Origin: JBFIHZ01 sp041601535
Lineage (GTDB): Bacteria > Pseudomonadota > Gammaproteobacteria > Xanthomonadales > SZUA-36
Length of the DNA stretch: 6,721 bases
Direction: 5' to 3'
NCBI GenBank assembly: GCA_041601535.1
Contig: JBFIHZ010000237.1
Location: 1 to 6,721 of the forward strand
The translations under genes and the position numbers were made by a program. The first letter of the stretch is position 1; every line of letters begins with the position of its first letter. Shown one piece after another: positions 1 through 6,287 of this stretch. The notes beneath the pieces are model-generated. The model worked only from the letters and a program-made list of their open reading frames with translations. It ran no database searches and was not told the origin of the DNA.

Positions 1-99
1 CTGGTAGAAATTGTCAGCGGACTGCAGCAAGGCGAAGAAGTGATTGTGTCCAGTATCTCGGAATTCGAAAACAGTGACGTCATACGGCTGGTGGATTAA
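1..99 (+). CDS. Periplasmic adaptor subunit (HlyD/RND membrane-fusion family), 3' end only
   Basis: Only the last 32 codons and the TAA stop (97-99) are in the window. The translated tail contains IVSGLQQGEEVIVSS followed by a short acidic stretch and IRLVD. The pattern 'V-SGL--GE-VIVS' is typical of the C-terminal membrane-proximal beta domain of HlyD/MacA/RND periplasmic adaptors. The gene lies immediately upstream of, and in the same direction as, a MacB-type ATPase and two permeases, as expected for the adaptor that links the inner-membrane exporter to an outer-membrane channel. The N-terminal signal or anchor, the hairpin and the lipoyl domain lie outside the window and cannot be checked. 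The family call rests on the tail motif plus context; MacA-like versus other adaptor subtypes cannot be separated. Confidence 0.8.
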   Translation: MVEIVSGLQQGEEVIVSSISEFENSDVIRLVD

Positions 100-165
100 A
101 CACCCGGCCCGACCATTCAACCCCCAAAGGCTTTCACAAAAAGGCCAATGCAGGAGAAACCAGCC
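100..165 (+). other. Short intergenic spacer between adaptor and ATPase genes
   Basis: This 66-nt gap holds no convincing hairpin plus T-run and no recognisable -35/-10 pair. Its only clear signal is the Shine-Dalgarno sequence near its right end. The spacing fits continued transcription from the adaptor gene into the ATPase gene. Confidence 0.5.
152..157 (+). promoter_or_regulatory. Shine-Dalgarno site that decides the ATPase start
   Basis: AGGAGA lies 8 nt before the ATG at 166. An in-frame ATG at 148 precedes this site and has only a weak AAGG a few bases upstream, so the later ATG is the better start. Confidence 0.7.
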
Positions 166-897
166 ATGTTGAAAATGAAAGACATCTGCAAGGTATACCG
201 CACCGAACTGATTGAAACCCACGCCCTGAGAAACCTGAACCTGACGGTTGAAGAAGGTGAGTTTGTAGCGGTCACCGGGCCTTCGGGGTCCGGCAAGACC
301 ACTTTTCTGAATATCGCCGGGTTGCTGGAGCAGCCCAGCAGTGGGGTGTACGAGCTGGATGGCGAAGATGTGGGCAGCCTGAGCGACCGGGACGCAGCGC
401 ATATCCGCAATCAAAAGGTTGGATTCATCTTTCAGAGTTTCAACCTGATTCCGGATCTGAATCTGTTCGACAATGTCGATGTACCGTTGCGCTACCGCGG
501 CTGGCCCGCAAGACAGCGCAAAGAGGCGATCGAAAACATGCTGGAAATGGTTGGCCTGGCGGCACGCAAAACCTACCTGCCGTCGCAACTGTCCGGAGGC
601 CAGCAGCAACGTGTGGCTATTGCCCGGGCGCTGGCAGGCAAGCCGAGGTTTCTGCTGGCCGATGAGCCCACCGGTAACCTGGACTCGCTGATGGCGCGGC
701 AGGTCATGGAGATGCTGGAAACCGTCAACGGCATGGGTACCACCATCATCATGGTCACACACGATGCGGAACTGGCGCGCCGCGCGCATCGCAATATCCA
801 GGTGCTGGACGGCCAGGTCAGCGATCTGGACAGCATCTACCAGGCCCGGGTCGACCGCATTGCCAGTGGAGCCCGGGGGGAGGCCGGCCATGTTTAG
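166..897 (+). CDS. ABC transporter ATP-binding protein, MacB/LolD type
   Basis: This is a 243-residue cytoplasmic ATPase that should power the two permeases encoded next to it. All nucleotide-binding motifs are intact: Walker A GPSGSGKT (residues 38-45), Q-loop Gln90 in FIFQSFNL, signature LSGGQ (142-146) followed by QQRVAIARAL, Walker B FLLADEPTGNLD with Asp166 and Glu167, and H-loop His199 in MVTHD. The 'FQSFNLIP' and 'DEPTGNLD' strings and the length are typical of the family containing MacB's nucleotide-binding domain, LolD and FtsE. Unlike classic MacB it is not fused to a permease. About 15 residues after the last conserved strand form a non-conserved tail that overlaps the next gene by 8 nt, suggesting translational coupling. 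A start at 148 (249 residues) is possible but less well supported by its ribosome binding site. The substrate cannot be read from this subunit. Confidence 0.95.
   Translation: MLKMKDICKVYRTELIETHALRNLNLTVEEGEFVAVTGPSGSGKTTFLNIAGLLEQPSSGVYELDGEDVGSLSDRDAAHIRNQKVGFIFQSFNLIPDLNLFDNVDVPLRYRGWPARQRKEAIENMLEMVGLAARKTYLPSQLSGGQQQRVAIARALAGKPRFLLADEPTGNLDSLMARQVMEMLETVNGMGTTIIMVTHDAELARRAHRNIQVLDGQVSDLDSIYQARVDRIASGARGEAGHV
877..883 (+). promoter_or_regulatory. Shine-Dalgarno site for permease 1, inside the ATPase gene
   Basis: GGGGAGG lies 6 nt before the ATG at 890. It fixes the permease start there, although the reading frame stays open back to 764 inside the ATPase gene. Confidence 0.65.
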
Positions 898-2209
898 TTA
901 TTACCTCAAGCTGGCGCTGAAAAGCGTGCGACGCACGCCCATTCTCTCTGCGCTGATGGTAATGGCTCTGGGTTTGGGCATTGGCGCGTTTATGACCACG
1001 TTTACCGTTTATTACCTGATGTCGGGCGATCCGATTCCACACAAAAGCGACCAGCTGTACGCGGTGCAACTGGACAACTGGGACCCGAATTCTCCGCCGA
1101 CTCAATCTGCCAAAGATATCCAGCCTCAGCTGACCTATGTTGACGCGGAATACCTGATGCATGCAGCTACCCCTGCAAGCAACCAGGCAGCCATGTACCG
1201 AACGGGCGCAATTGTCGAGCCCGAAGGCGATGACCAGGCACCGTTTGATGGTAATACCCGAGCCACCTATCACTCGTTTTTTGCAATGTTTGATGTGCCC
1301 TTCCTGTATGGCAAGCCCTGGGACATGCAGGCTGATGACCGGCGTGAGCGCGTCGTTGTGCTCAGCCGTGCGATGAACCAGGAACTGTTTGGTGGTGAGA
1401 ACAGCGTGGGCCGCTCGGTGAAAATGAACGAGACGGCGTTCCGGGTGATTGGGGTGATGGACGACTGGCGTCCCACGCCGCGCTTCTACCACGTCGATTC
1501 CGGCGGGGTATTTTCCGATGCGGAAGATTTCTATATTCCGCTGAAAGCGGCGACGGACCTGGTGCTGCAACCGCGCGGCAACGTCAATTGCTGGCTGCCT
1601 CCGGATGGACCCGGGCTGGAAGCCTTTCTGCGTTCCGAATGCGTATGGCTGCAGTTCTGGGCGGAACTGTCTGATGAGCACGAGGCGTCTGAGTACAAGC
1701 AGTTCCTGGATAACTACGTGCGGTCACAAAAGGACATTGGCCGTTTTCCACGGCCGTTGGCTACCTTTATCAGTCCGGTGATGGACTGGCTGGACATCCA
1801 GGAAGTCGTGTCACGCGACAACCGCGTGCTGGTGCGTGTGGCGTTTCTGTTTCTGTTGGTCTGTGTTCTGAACACCGTGGGCCTGCTGCTGGCCAAGTTT
1901 CTGGGCAAAGGGCCCGAAATTGCCTTGCGCCGCGCCATGGGGGCCAGCAAAAACGATGTTTTTTCCCAGAACCTGGTGGAGGTGTGCGCCATCGGCATAT
2001 TGGGAGGCGTGCTGGGCATTGGCCTGGCCTGGCTGGGCCTGCAATTGATTGAAAAGCTGTATCGCGGCTATCAGCACCTGGTCTACCTGGATGGCGGCAT
2101 GTTGTTGACGGCGCTGGCATTGGCTGTGACTTCCAGCATCCTGGCCGGTGTTTACCCGGTCTGGCGGGTCGCGCGGCTTACCCCGGCTGGCTTTCTGAAA
2201 ACCCAATAG
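890..2209 (+). CDS. ABC transporter permease 1, MacB/FtsX-like
   Basis: This 439-residue inner-membrane protein has the MacB plan. A short cytoplasmic N-terminus (SYYLKLALKSVRRTP) leads into TM1 (about residues 20-44), then a large periplasmic MacB core domain (about 45-312), then three C-terminal TM helices (about 313-336, 365-388 and 404-425). The FtsX-type cytoplasmic segment between TM2 and TM3 reads 'EIALRRAMGASKNDVF', matching the family's conserved R-R-A-G-A coupling motif that contacts the ATPase. The start at 890 is chosen because it has a good Shine-Dalgarno and places the conserved N-terminal segment at the beginning; the frame extends upstream only as an overlap with the ATPase gene. 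Two periplasmic cysteines, Cys234 and Cys251, flank a Trp/Pro-rich loop and might form a disulfide. It probably pairs with permease 2 as a heterodimer. The substrate is unknown. Confidence 0.92.
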   Translation: MFSYYLKLALKSVRRTPILSALMVMALGLGIGAFMTTFTVYYLMSGDPIPHKSDQLYAVQLDNWDPNSPPTQSAKDIQPQLTYVDAEYLMHAATPASNQAAMYRTGAIVEPEGDDQAPFDGNTRATYHSFFAMFDVPFLYGKPWDMQADDRRERVVVLSRAMNQELFGGENSVGRSVKMNETAFRVIGVMDDWRPTPRFYHVDSGGVFSDAEDFYIPLKAATDLVLQPRGNVNCWLPPDGPGLEAFLRSECVWLQFWAELSDEHEASEYKQFLDNYVRSQKDIGRFPRPLATFISPVMDWLDIQEVVSRDNRVLVRVAFLFLLVCVLNTVGLLLAKFLGKGPEIALRRAMGASKNDVFSQNLVEVCAIGILGGVLGIGLAWLGLQLIEKLYRGYQHLVYLDGGMLLTALALAVTSSILAGVYPVWRVARLTPAGFLKTQ

Positions 2210-2213
2210 TTCC

Positions 2214-2220
2214 GAGGGAG
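2214..2220 (+). promoter_or_regulatory. Shine-Dalgarno site for permease 2
   Basis: GAGGGAG lies 8 nt before the ATG at 2229, within the 19-nt gap after the permease 1 stop. There is no room for a separate promoter, so the two permeases are co-transcribed. Confidence 0.65.
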
Positions 2221-2228
2221 AAACGAAG

Positions 2229-3443
2229 ATGGAAATCCGACCCATATTGAACGCCTTGTTGCGTAACAAGATCGGGCCATTGCTGATTGCACTGCAAATC
2301 GCCCTGACACTGGCCATCGTCACGAACTCTGCCTTTATCATCAAGGAGCGTTCAGACTATGTCGCATTGCCGTCCGGGCTGGATGAAGCCAATACCATTA
2401 TTGCCGTAACCACGGATTTCGGCATCAACCTGGACTCAAAACAACTGCTGCAGGATGACCTTAACCATATCAACGCCATGCCGGGCGTGGTGGCTGCTTT
2501 TGTATCGCATTCGATTCCGGTGAGTGGCAGTGGAAACGGACAATCATATGCTCCCGAGCGTGACACGCCTTCCAATGAGACCATTTCATTTGGCAATTTC
2601 TCCGGCGATGAGCGCGCGCTGGAAGCATTGGACCTGGAACTGGTGGCAGGCAGGAACTTCAGGCCGGAAGAGATCAGCTGGCGCACCCTGGATGAAGATC
2701 CGCCGAGGAAAGCCGTACTGGTCAGCCAGGCATTGGCCGATGCGCTTTTTCCTGATAAGAATGCGGTGGGTCAGTTGGTGTGGGAAGACCGCACGACCCC
2801 TGAACCATCGGAAATCATCGGGGTTTACGATCATATGCAAAATGCCTGGCCGAGCAGCAGTTTTGTCAACAGGACCTCGATTCAGCCGTTCCGTGATATC
2901 AGTTCGCAGGATCGTCACTTCATCGTACGTACCCACCCTGGTGAGCGCGACCAGGTGCTGACGGCGCTGGAGGAATATTTCTCTGCGGAACGGGGCCGCA
3001 TGGTGGCTTTAATCCGCACCTTCGAGGAGCAGAAGCAGCGTACCTATTCGGATGATATCGCCATGGTAAAACTGTTAACCGGCGTGGTCATAATTCTTAC
3101 CGTGATCACCGCGCTGGGTATCGTTGGGCTGGCCTGGTTCAGCGTGACCCAGCGGCGCAAACAGATCGGTACACGGCGCGCTCTGGGTGCCACGCGACTG
3201 GATATCATGCGCCATTTCATGCTGGAAAACTGGCTGATTACCACCATTGGACTGGTGCTGGGGGTGGTTGGTGCCCTGGCCCTGAACTGGTTTATGGATA
3301 CGCAATACCAAACGGGCCGCATGCCCTTGTTTTATCTGCCGATAGGCGTAATCATGCTGTGGCTGCTGGGTCAGCTGGCGGTACTGGCGCCAGCCCGCAG
3401 AGCCGCCGGCATACCGCCGGCGCTGGCCACCCGGAGCGTTTGA
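2229..3443 (+). CDS. ABC transporter permease 2, MacB/FtsX-like
   Basis: This 404-residue permease has the same topology as its upstream neighbour but clearly different sequence. TM1 is at about residues 16-38, the periplasmic core at about 39-279, and TM2-TM4 at about 280-306, 335-356 and 367-390. The coupling segment after TM2 reads 'RRKQIGTRRALGATRLDI', a strong match to the MacB/FtsX consensus. The periplasmic part has the usual MacB-core features, such as 'LELVAGRNF' and 'AVLVSQALADALFPDKNAVGQ'. The tail 'PARRAAGIPPALATRSV' is the normal MacB-like ending. The gene starts 19 nt after permease 1 with its own good Shine-Dalgarno. Two distinct permeases next to one ATPase point to a heteromeric complex with two ATPase copies, in the manner of LolCDE, rather than the MacB homodimer. 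The adaptor gene upstream argues for export rather than lipoprotein release. Confidence 0.93.
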   Translation: MEIRPILNALLRNKIGPLLIALQIALTLAIVTNSAFIIKERSDYVALPSGLDEANTIIAVTTDFGINLDSKQLLQDDLNHINAMPGVVAAFVSHSIPVSGSGNGQSYAPERDTPSNETISFGNFSGDERALEALDLELVAGRNFRPEEISWRTLDEDPPRKAVLVSQALADALFPDKNAVGQLVWEDRTTPEPSEIIGVYDHMQNAWPSSSFVNRTSIQPFRDISSQDRHFIVRTHPGERDQVLTALEEYFSAERGRMVALIRTFEEQKQRTYSDDIAMVKLLTGVVIILTVITALGIVGLAWFSVTQRRKQIGTRRALGATRLDIMRHFMLENWLITTIGLVLGVVGALALNWFMDTQYQTGRMPLFYLPIGVIMLWLLGQLAVLAPARRAAGIPPALATRSV

Positions 3444-3452
3444 GCGGCCAGT

Positions 3453-3458
3453 TATAAT
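3453..3458 (+). promoter_or_regulatory. Possible -10 box ahead of the response regulator gene
   Basis: A perfect TATAAT lies 10 nt after the permease 2 stop and 28 nt before the regulator ATG. No TTGACA-like -35 is present at 16-19 nt spacing, so this would be a weak or activator-dependent sigma-70 promoter, or chance. If used, transcription would begin near 3465 and give a leader of about 20 nt containing the AGGGG Shine-Dalgarno (3473-3477). Confidence 0.3.
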
Positions 3459-3486
3459 GGCTACTACTCGGCAGGGGCCAGGTTGA

Positions 3487-4821
3487 ATGCAACGGGTTCT
3501 GATCATTGATGACAACGCGGATATCGCCAAGGCACTGGAAGTGGCTTTGGGCCTGCACGACATCGATACCTGTCATGCGGACTGTCCGCAGCAGGGGCTG
3601 GAGCTGGTGCGCGAAGGGTCAATCGACCTGGTTATCCAGGATATGAACTTTACCGAGGATACAACCTCGGGCAAGGAAGGCGTGGCCTTGTTCCACGATA
3701 TTCGGCAACTGGACGCCGATCTGCCCATTATTCTGCTGACTGCCTGGACCGACCTGGAAACGGCAGTCAAGCTGGTACGGGCCGGTGCGGCCGATTACAT
3801 GGGCAAGCCCTGGGATGAAGAAAAACTCATCACCACGGTGAAAAACCTGCTGGAGTTGCGCGAGGTGCAAACAGCTCATGGACGCATGGTGAGTGAACAA
3901 CGCGATCGCCGCCGTCAGCTTGCGCAGCAGTTTGACCTGTGCGGTGCGGTATATGCTTCCGAGGCCATGCACCACGTGTTCAGCCTGGCGGCGCAGGTGG
4001 CCAACGCCAACGTGCCGGTATTAATCACCGGCGCGAACGGCGCCGGCAAAGACGTGGTGGCGCGGGTCATTCAGGCCAATTCAACGCGCCGGGATAAACC
4101 GTTTGTCACGGTAAATGTGGGTGCATTGCCCGCCAACCTGATGGAGTCCGAGCTGTTTGGTGCCGAAGCCGGTGCGTTTACCGGTGCCAGTGAGCGCCGC
4201 GAAGGCCGGTTTGAAACCGCTGATGGTGGCACGCTGTTTCTGGATGAAATTGGCAATCTCAGCGCCGAGGGGCAGATGAAACTGCTGCGGGTCCTGCAAA
4301 CCGGAGAGTTTGAGCGCCTGGGCAGCTCGAAGACACGCAGGGTGGATGTGCGCATCATCAGCGCTACCAATACCGACCTGCCAGCCGCCATCGCCCAGCG
4401 CCTGTTCCGTGAAGACCTGTATTACCGCCTCAACCTGATCGAAATTGCGGTACCCCCATTGGCCGGGCGCAGCGCCGACATCCTGCCTTTGATGCGGCAT
4501 TTTCTGCCAGCAGGGGCGCAACTTTCGGTGGCGGCCGAGCGTGCCCTGCTGCGGCACAACTGGCCGGGCAATGTGCGTGAACTGCAGAACCTGGCACGCC
4601 GCGCCGCGCTGTTGTCGGATGGCGGCAAGATCACGCCGGACGACCTCGGCCTGTCCAGCACGGGCCGTGGTTCGTTCGAAGCCACCCAGGTGGAACCGAC
4701 CGCTGTGGAAATCAACCAGGTACTGCAAAGCAGCGGCGGCAATGTATCGCGTGCGGCCCGGCAGCTTGGCTTGAGCCGGCAGGCCTTGTACCGCCGTATG
4801 GACAAACTCGGGATTTCCTGA
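3487..4821 (+). CDS. NtrC-family sigma-54-dependent response regulator
   Basis: This 444-residue regulator has three domains. The receiver domain (about 1-125) carries the acidic pair Asp8/Asp9, phospho-acceptor Asp52, Thr85 and Lys107, all intact. The AAA+ sigma-54 activation domain (about 150-385) has a variant Walker A GANGAGKD (182-189), an intact GAFTGA loop (229-234) for sigma-54 contact, Walker B GGTLFLDEIG (Asp253, Glu254), the arginine-finger segment FREDLYYRLN (307-316) and WPGNVREL (359-366) with sensor-II Arg364. The C-terminal Fis-type helix-turn-helix (about 407-444) ends in 'LGLSRQALYRRMDKLGIS'. The loop after Asp52 (NFTEDTTSGKEG) is longer than in most receivers. It should be phosphorylated by the kinase encoded 60 nt downstream and drive ATP-dependent opening of sigma-54 promoters. 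Likely targets include the adjacent exporter operon, but no sigma-54 site is visible in the window. AGGGG, 9 nt before the ATG, supports the start. Confidence 0.95.
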   Translation: MQRVLIIDDNADIAKALEVALGLHDIDTCHADCPQQGLELVREGSIDLVIQDMNFTEDTTSGKEGVALFHDIRQLDADLPIILLTAWTDLETAVKLVRAGAADYMGKPWDEEKLITTVKNLLELREVQTAHGRMVSEQRDRRRQLAQQFDLCGAVYASEAMHHVFSLAAQVANANVPVLITGANGAGKDVVARVIQANSTRRDKPFVTVNVGALPANLMESELFGAEAGAFTGASERREGRFETADGGTLFLDEIGNLSAEGQMKLLRVLQTGEFERLGSSKTRRVDVRIISATNTDLPAAIAQRLFREDLYYRLNLIEIAVPPLAGRSADILPLMRHFLPAGAQLSVAAERALLRHNWPGNVRELQNLARRAALLSDGGKITPDDLGLSSTGRGSFEATQVEPTAVEINQVLQSSGGNVSRAARQLGLSRQALYRRMDKLGIS

Positions 4822-4881
4822 GCAACCGGGTACGGCCCGACTGCTCTGGTTAGCGGCAGCACAAACAGGCACTATCTGGAT
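4822..4881 (+). other. Spacer between regulator and kinase genes, open in the shared frame
   Basis: This is a 60-nt gap with a small potential hairpin (CGGG 4827-4830 with CCCG 4836-4839) and no T-run. The regulator and kinase are in the same reading frame and the 20 codons between them contain no stop. There is no strong Shine-Dalgarno before the kinase ATG; only GGA at 4878-4880 lies directly next to it. Confidence 0.5.
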
Positions 4882-6210
4882 ATGGCGATATTCTCCGTGC
4901 AAGGCCGTTTTATATTCCTGCTGGCTGCCATAGTGGTGGGATGCGTGGTGGCCAGTGTTTTTCTGGCCTTGTATCTGGCCGACTGGCTGCTGGTGCTGCC
5001 GCTGGTGGTCATACTGACATTTGTAGCGGTCATTGCCGCAGTCAAACTCTATTTCCGGCCGATGAACGCCACGCTGCTGGCCCTGCGCAGTGGAGTTGAC
5101 CGCTTCAGGGATCATGATTACAGCGTCACCATTGCCAACCGGCAGAACGACGCCCTCGGTCAGCTGGTTGATGTCTATAACGACCTGGCCCGAATACTGC
5201 GCGAAGAACGATTCAGTCTGTTTCAGCGTGAATTGTTGCTGGACACCGTTATCCAGTCCAGCGCGGTGGCGGTTGTCATCGAAAACGCCAGCGGTGCCAT
5301 CGTCTACAGCAACCGCGAAGCGCAGGACGTATTGCAATCGGACCATGCTCTGGAGGGCCAGAACCTGATGCAGGCCTGTGCGGTGCGTTCCGCGGTGCTG
5401 GCCGAAGCCCTGCAACATGAAGACGATGGCCTGTTCAGCCTGGCCGATGGTGATGTCAGTGAGGTGTACCACCTGACCTGCCGCCGCTTCACCCTGAACG
5501 CGCAGGTACACCGGCTGTTTCTGCTGAAGAAGCTCACGCGCGAAATCGCGCGGCAGGAAGTGGAAACCTGGAAAAAAGTCATCCGCGTAATTACCCATGA
5601 AATGAACAACTCGCTGGCGCCGATCCGCTCCCTGATGTCTTCCGCCCGCAAGATCGTGGCCTCGGGCACCGCTACCGACAAGCTGCAGGATATTTTTGGC
5701 AGTATTGATAACCGCACCCGGCACCTGCAATCGTTTATTGAGCAGTACGCGCAGTTCTCCCGCTTGCCGCGCCCCCGTATTGAACAGGTTGAATGGCGGC
5801 AGTTCATCGACTCATTGCGTCAGTTGGTGGCATTTGAACTGGCGGACGATCTGCCGTTGACTCCGGCCTGGTTTGATGCTGCGCAAATGGAGCAGGTGCT
5901 GATCAACCTGTTGAAGAACGCGCTTGAGGCCGGCTCACCGCCGGAGCAGGTAAAGCTGAGGGTGTTGCAAAATTCGCGTGAAGTGCTGATTGCGGTCGAA
6001 GACCGCGGCCAGGGGATGAATGCTGACCAACTGCAGCTGGCCCTGTTGCCATTTTACTCGACCAAGCGCACGGGCACGGGCCTGGGCCTGCCACTGTGCC
6101 GCGAGATCATTGAAGCGCATAACGGCAGCCTTAACCTGTTCAACCGGGAAGGCGGTGGCCTGGCGGCGACCTGCAAACTGCCGCTGGGCCAGCATGCATT
6201 GAACCCCTGA
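4882..6210 (+). CDS. Membrane sensor histidine kinase, NtrY-like, with minimal periplasmic loop
   Basis: This is a 442-residue inner-membrane kinase. Two hydrophobic helices at about residues 10-33 and 35-56 are separated by essentially one charged residue (Asp34), so there is almost no periplasmic sensor domain. A HAMP-like segment (about 57-110) and a degenerate PAS-like domain (about 121-220, with 'VVIENASGAIVYSNREA') follow. The dimerisation helix carries the phospho-acceptor His239 in THEMNNSLAPI. The ATP-binding domain has an N-box around Asn342/Asn346 (INLLKNALEAG), G1 'EDRGQGM' (373-379), the F-box region LLPFYSTK and G2 'GTGLGLPL' (398-405). All catalytic motifs look intact. The order HAMP-PAS-HisKA-HATPase and the pairing with an NtrC-type regulator resemble NtrY-like kinases. 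It likely phosphorylates the upstream regulator in response to a membrane-embedded cue or the transporter's state; that cue is inferred. The start is the first in-frame ATG after the regulator stop, although its ribosome binding site is poor. Confidence 0.93.
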   Translation: MAIFSVQGRFIFLLAAIVVGCVVASVFLALYLADWLLVLPLVVILTFVAVIAAVKLYFRPMNATLLALRSGVDRFRDHDYSVTIANRQNDALGQLVDVYNDLARILREERFSLFQRELLLDTVIQSSAVAVVIENASGAIVYSNREAQDVLQSDHALEGQNLMQACAVRSAVLAEALQHEDDGLFSLADGDVSEVYHLTCRRFTLNAQVHRLFLLKKLTREIARQEVETWKKVIRVITHEMNNSLAPIRSLMSSARKIVASGTATDKLQDIFGSIDNRTRHLQSFIEQYAQFSRLPRPRIEQVEWRQFIDSLRQLVAFELADDLPLTPAWFDAAQMEQVLINLLKNALEAGSPPEQVKLRVLQNSREVLIAVEDRGQGMNADQLQLALLPFYSTKRTGTGLGLPLCREIIEAHNGSLNLFNREGGGLAATCKLPLGQHALNP

Positions 6211-6287
6211 CTGCCAGCCGATCGACCTGCGCAGGCGGCAAACGCCTTTCAGCCGGGCTACAATATGCTTTGACAACGGAACCCATC
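6211..6287 (+). other. Intergenic region with possible weak promoter and small inverted repeats
   Basis: This 77-nt gap separates the kinase from an unrelated gene. It contains a perfect 10-bp palindrome CCTGCGCAGG (6226-6235). Partly overlapping it is a 5-bp GC stem (AGGCG 6233-6237 with CGCCT 6243-6247) ending in TTT, which is at best a weak terminator. TACAAT at 6259-6264 resembles a -10 box, but no -35 match lies at the right distance. These signals make a transcription-unit boundary here plausible but not certain. Confidence 0.35.

Noticed and set aside
148..165. Earlier in-frame ATG for the ATPase
   Set aside because: The strong AGGAGA lies downstream of this ATG and 8 nt before the ATG at 166, and the extra six residues are not part of the family core.
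764..889. Upstream extension of the permease 1 frame into the ATPase gene
   Set aside because: The extra 42 residues are Arg/Ala/Trp-rich with no family match. The ATG at 890 has a good Shine-Dalgarno and begins with the conserved N-terminal permease segment.
818..1681. 287-codon minus-strand open frame opposite permease 1
   Set aside because: It is a shadow of the permease frame: no domain motifs, Arg/His/Gln-rich composition, and no promoter or ribosome site.
3404..3426. Inverted repeat with a 7-bp GC stem and 5-nt loop near the end of permease 2
   Set aside because: It lies within the coding sequence of the conserved permease tail and has no T-run, so it is not a convincing terminator.
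4226..4241. TGGCAC followed by TTTCT inside the regulator gene, resembling a sigma-54 -24/-12 element
   Set aside because: The essential GC of the -12 element is missing and the site is in the middle of the conserved Walker B coding region.
4081..5730. 549-codon open frame on the minus strand across the regulator and kinase genes
   Set aside because: It runs opposite two genes with complete, well-ordered catalytic motifs. Its translation is rich in Gln/His/Arg with no recognisable domain, as expected for the complement of Leu/Ala/Val-rich coding sequence.
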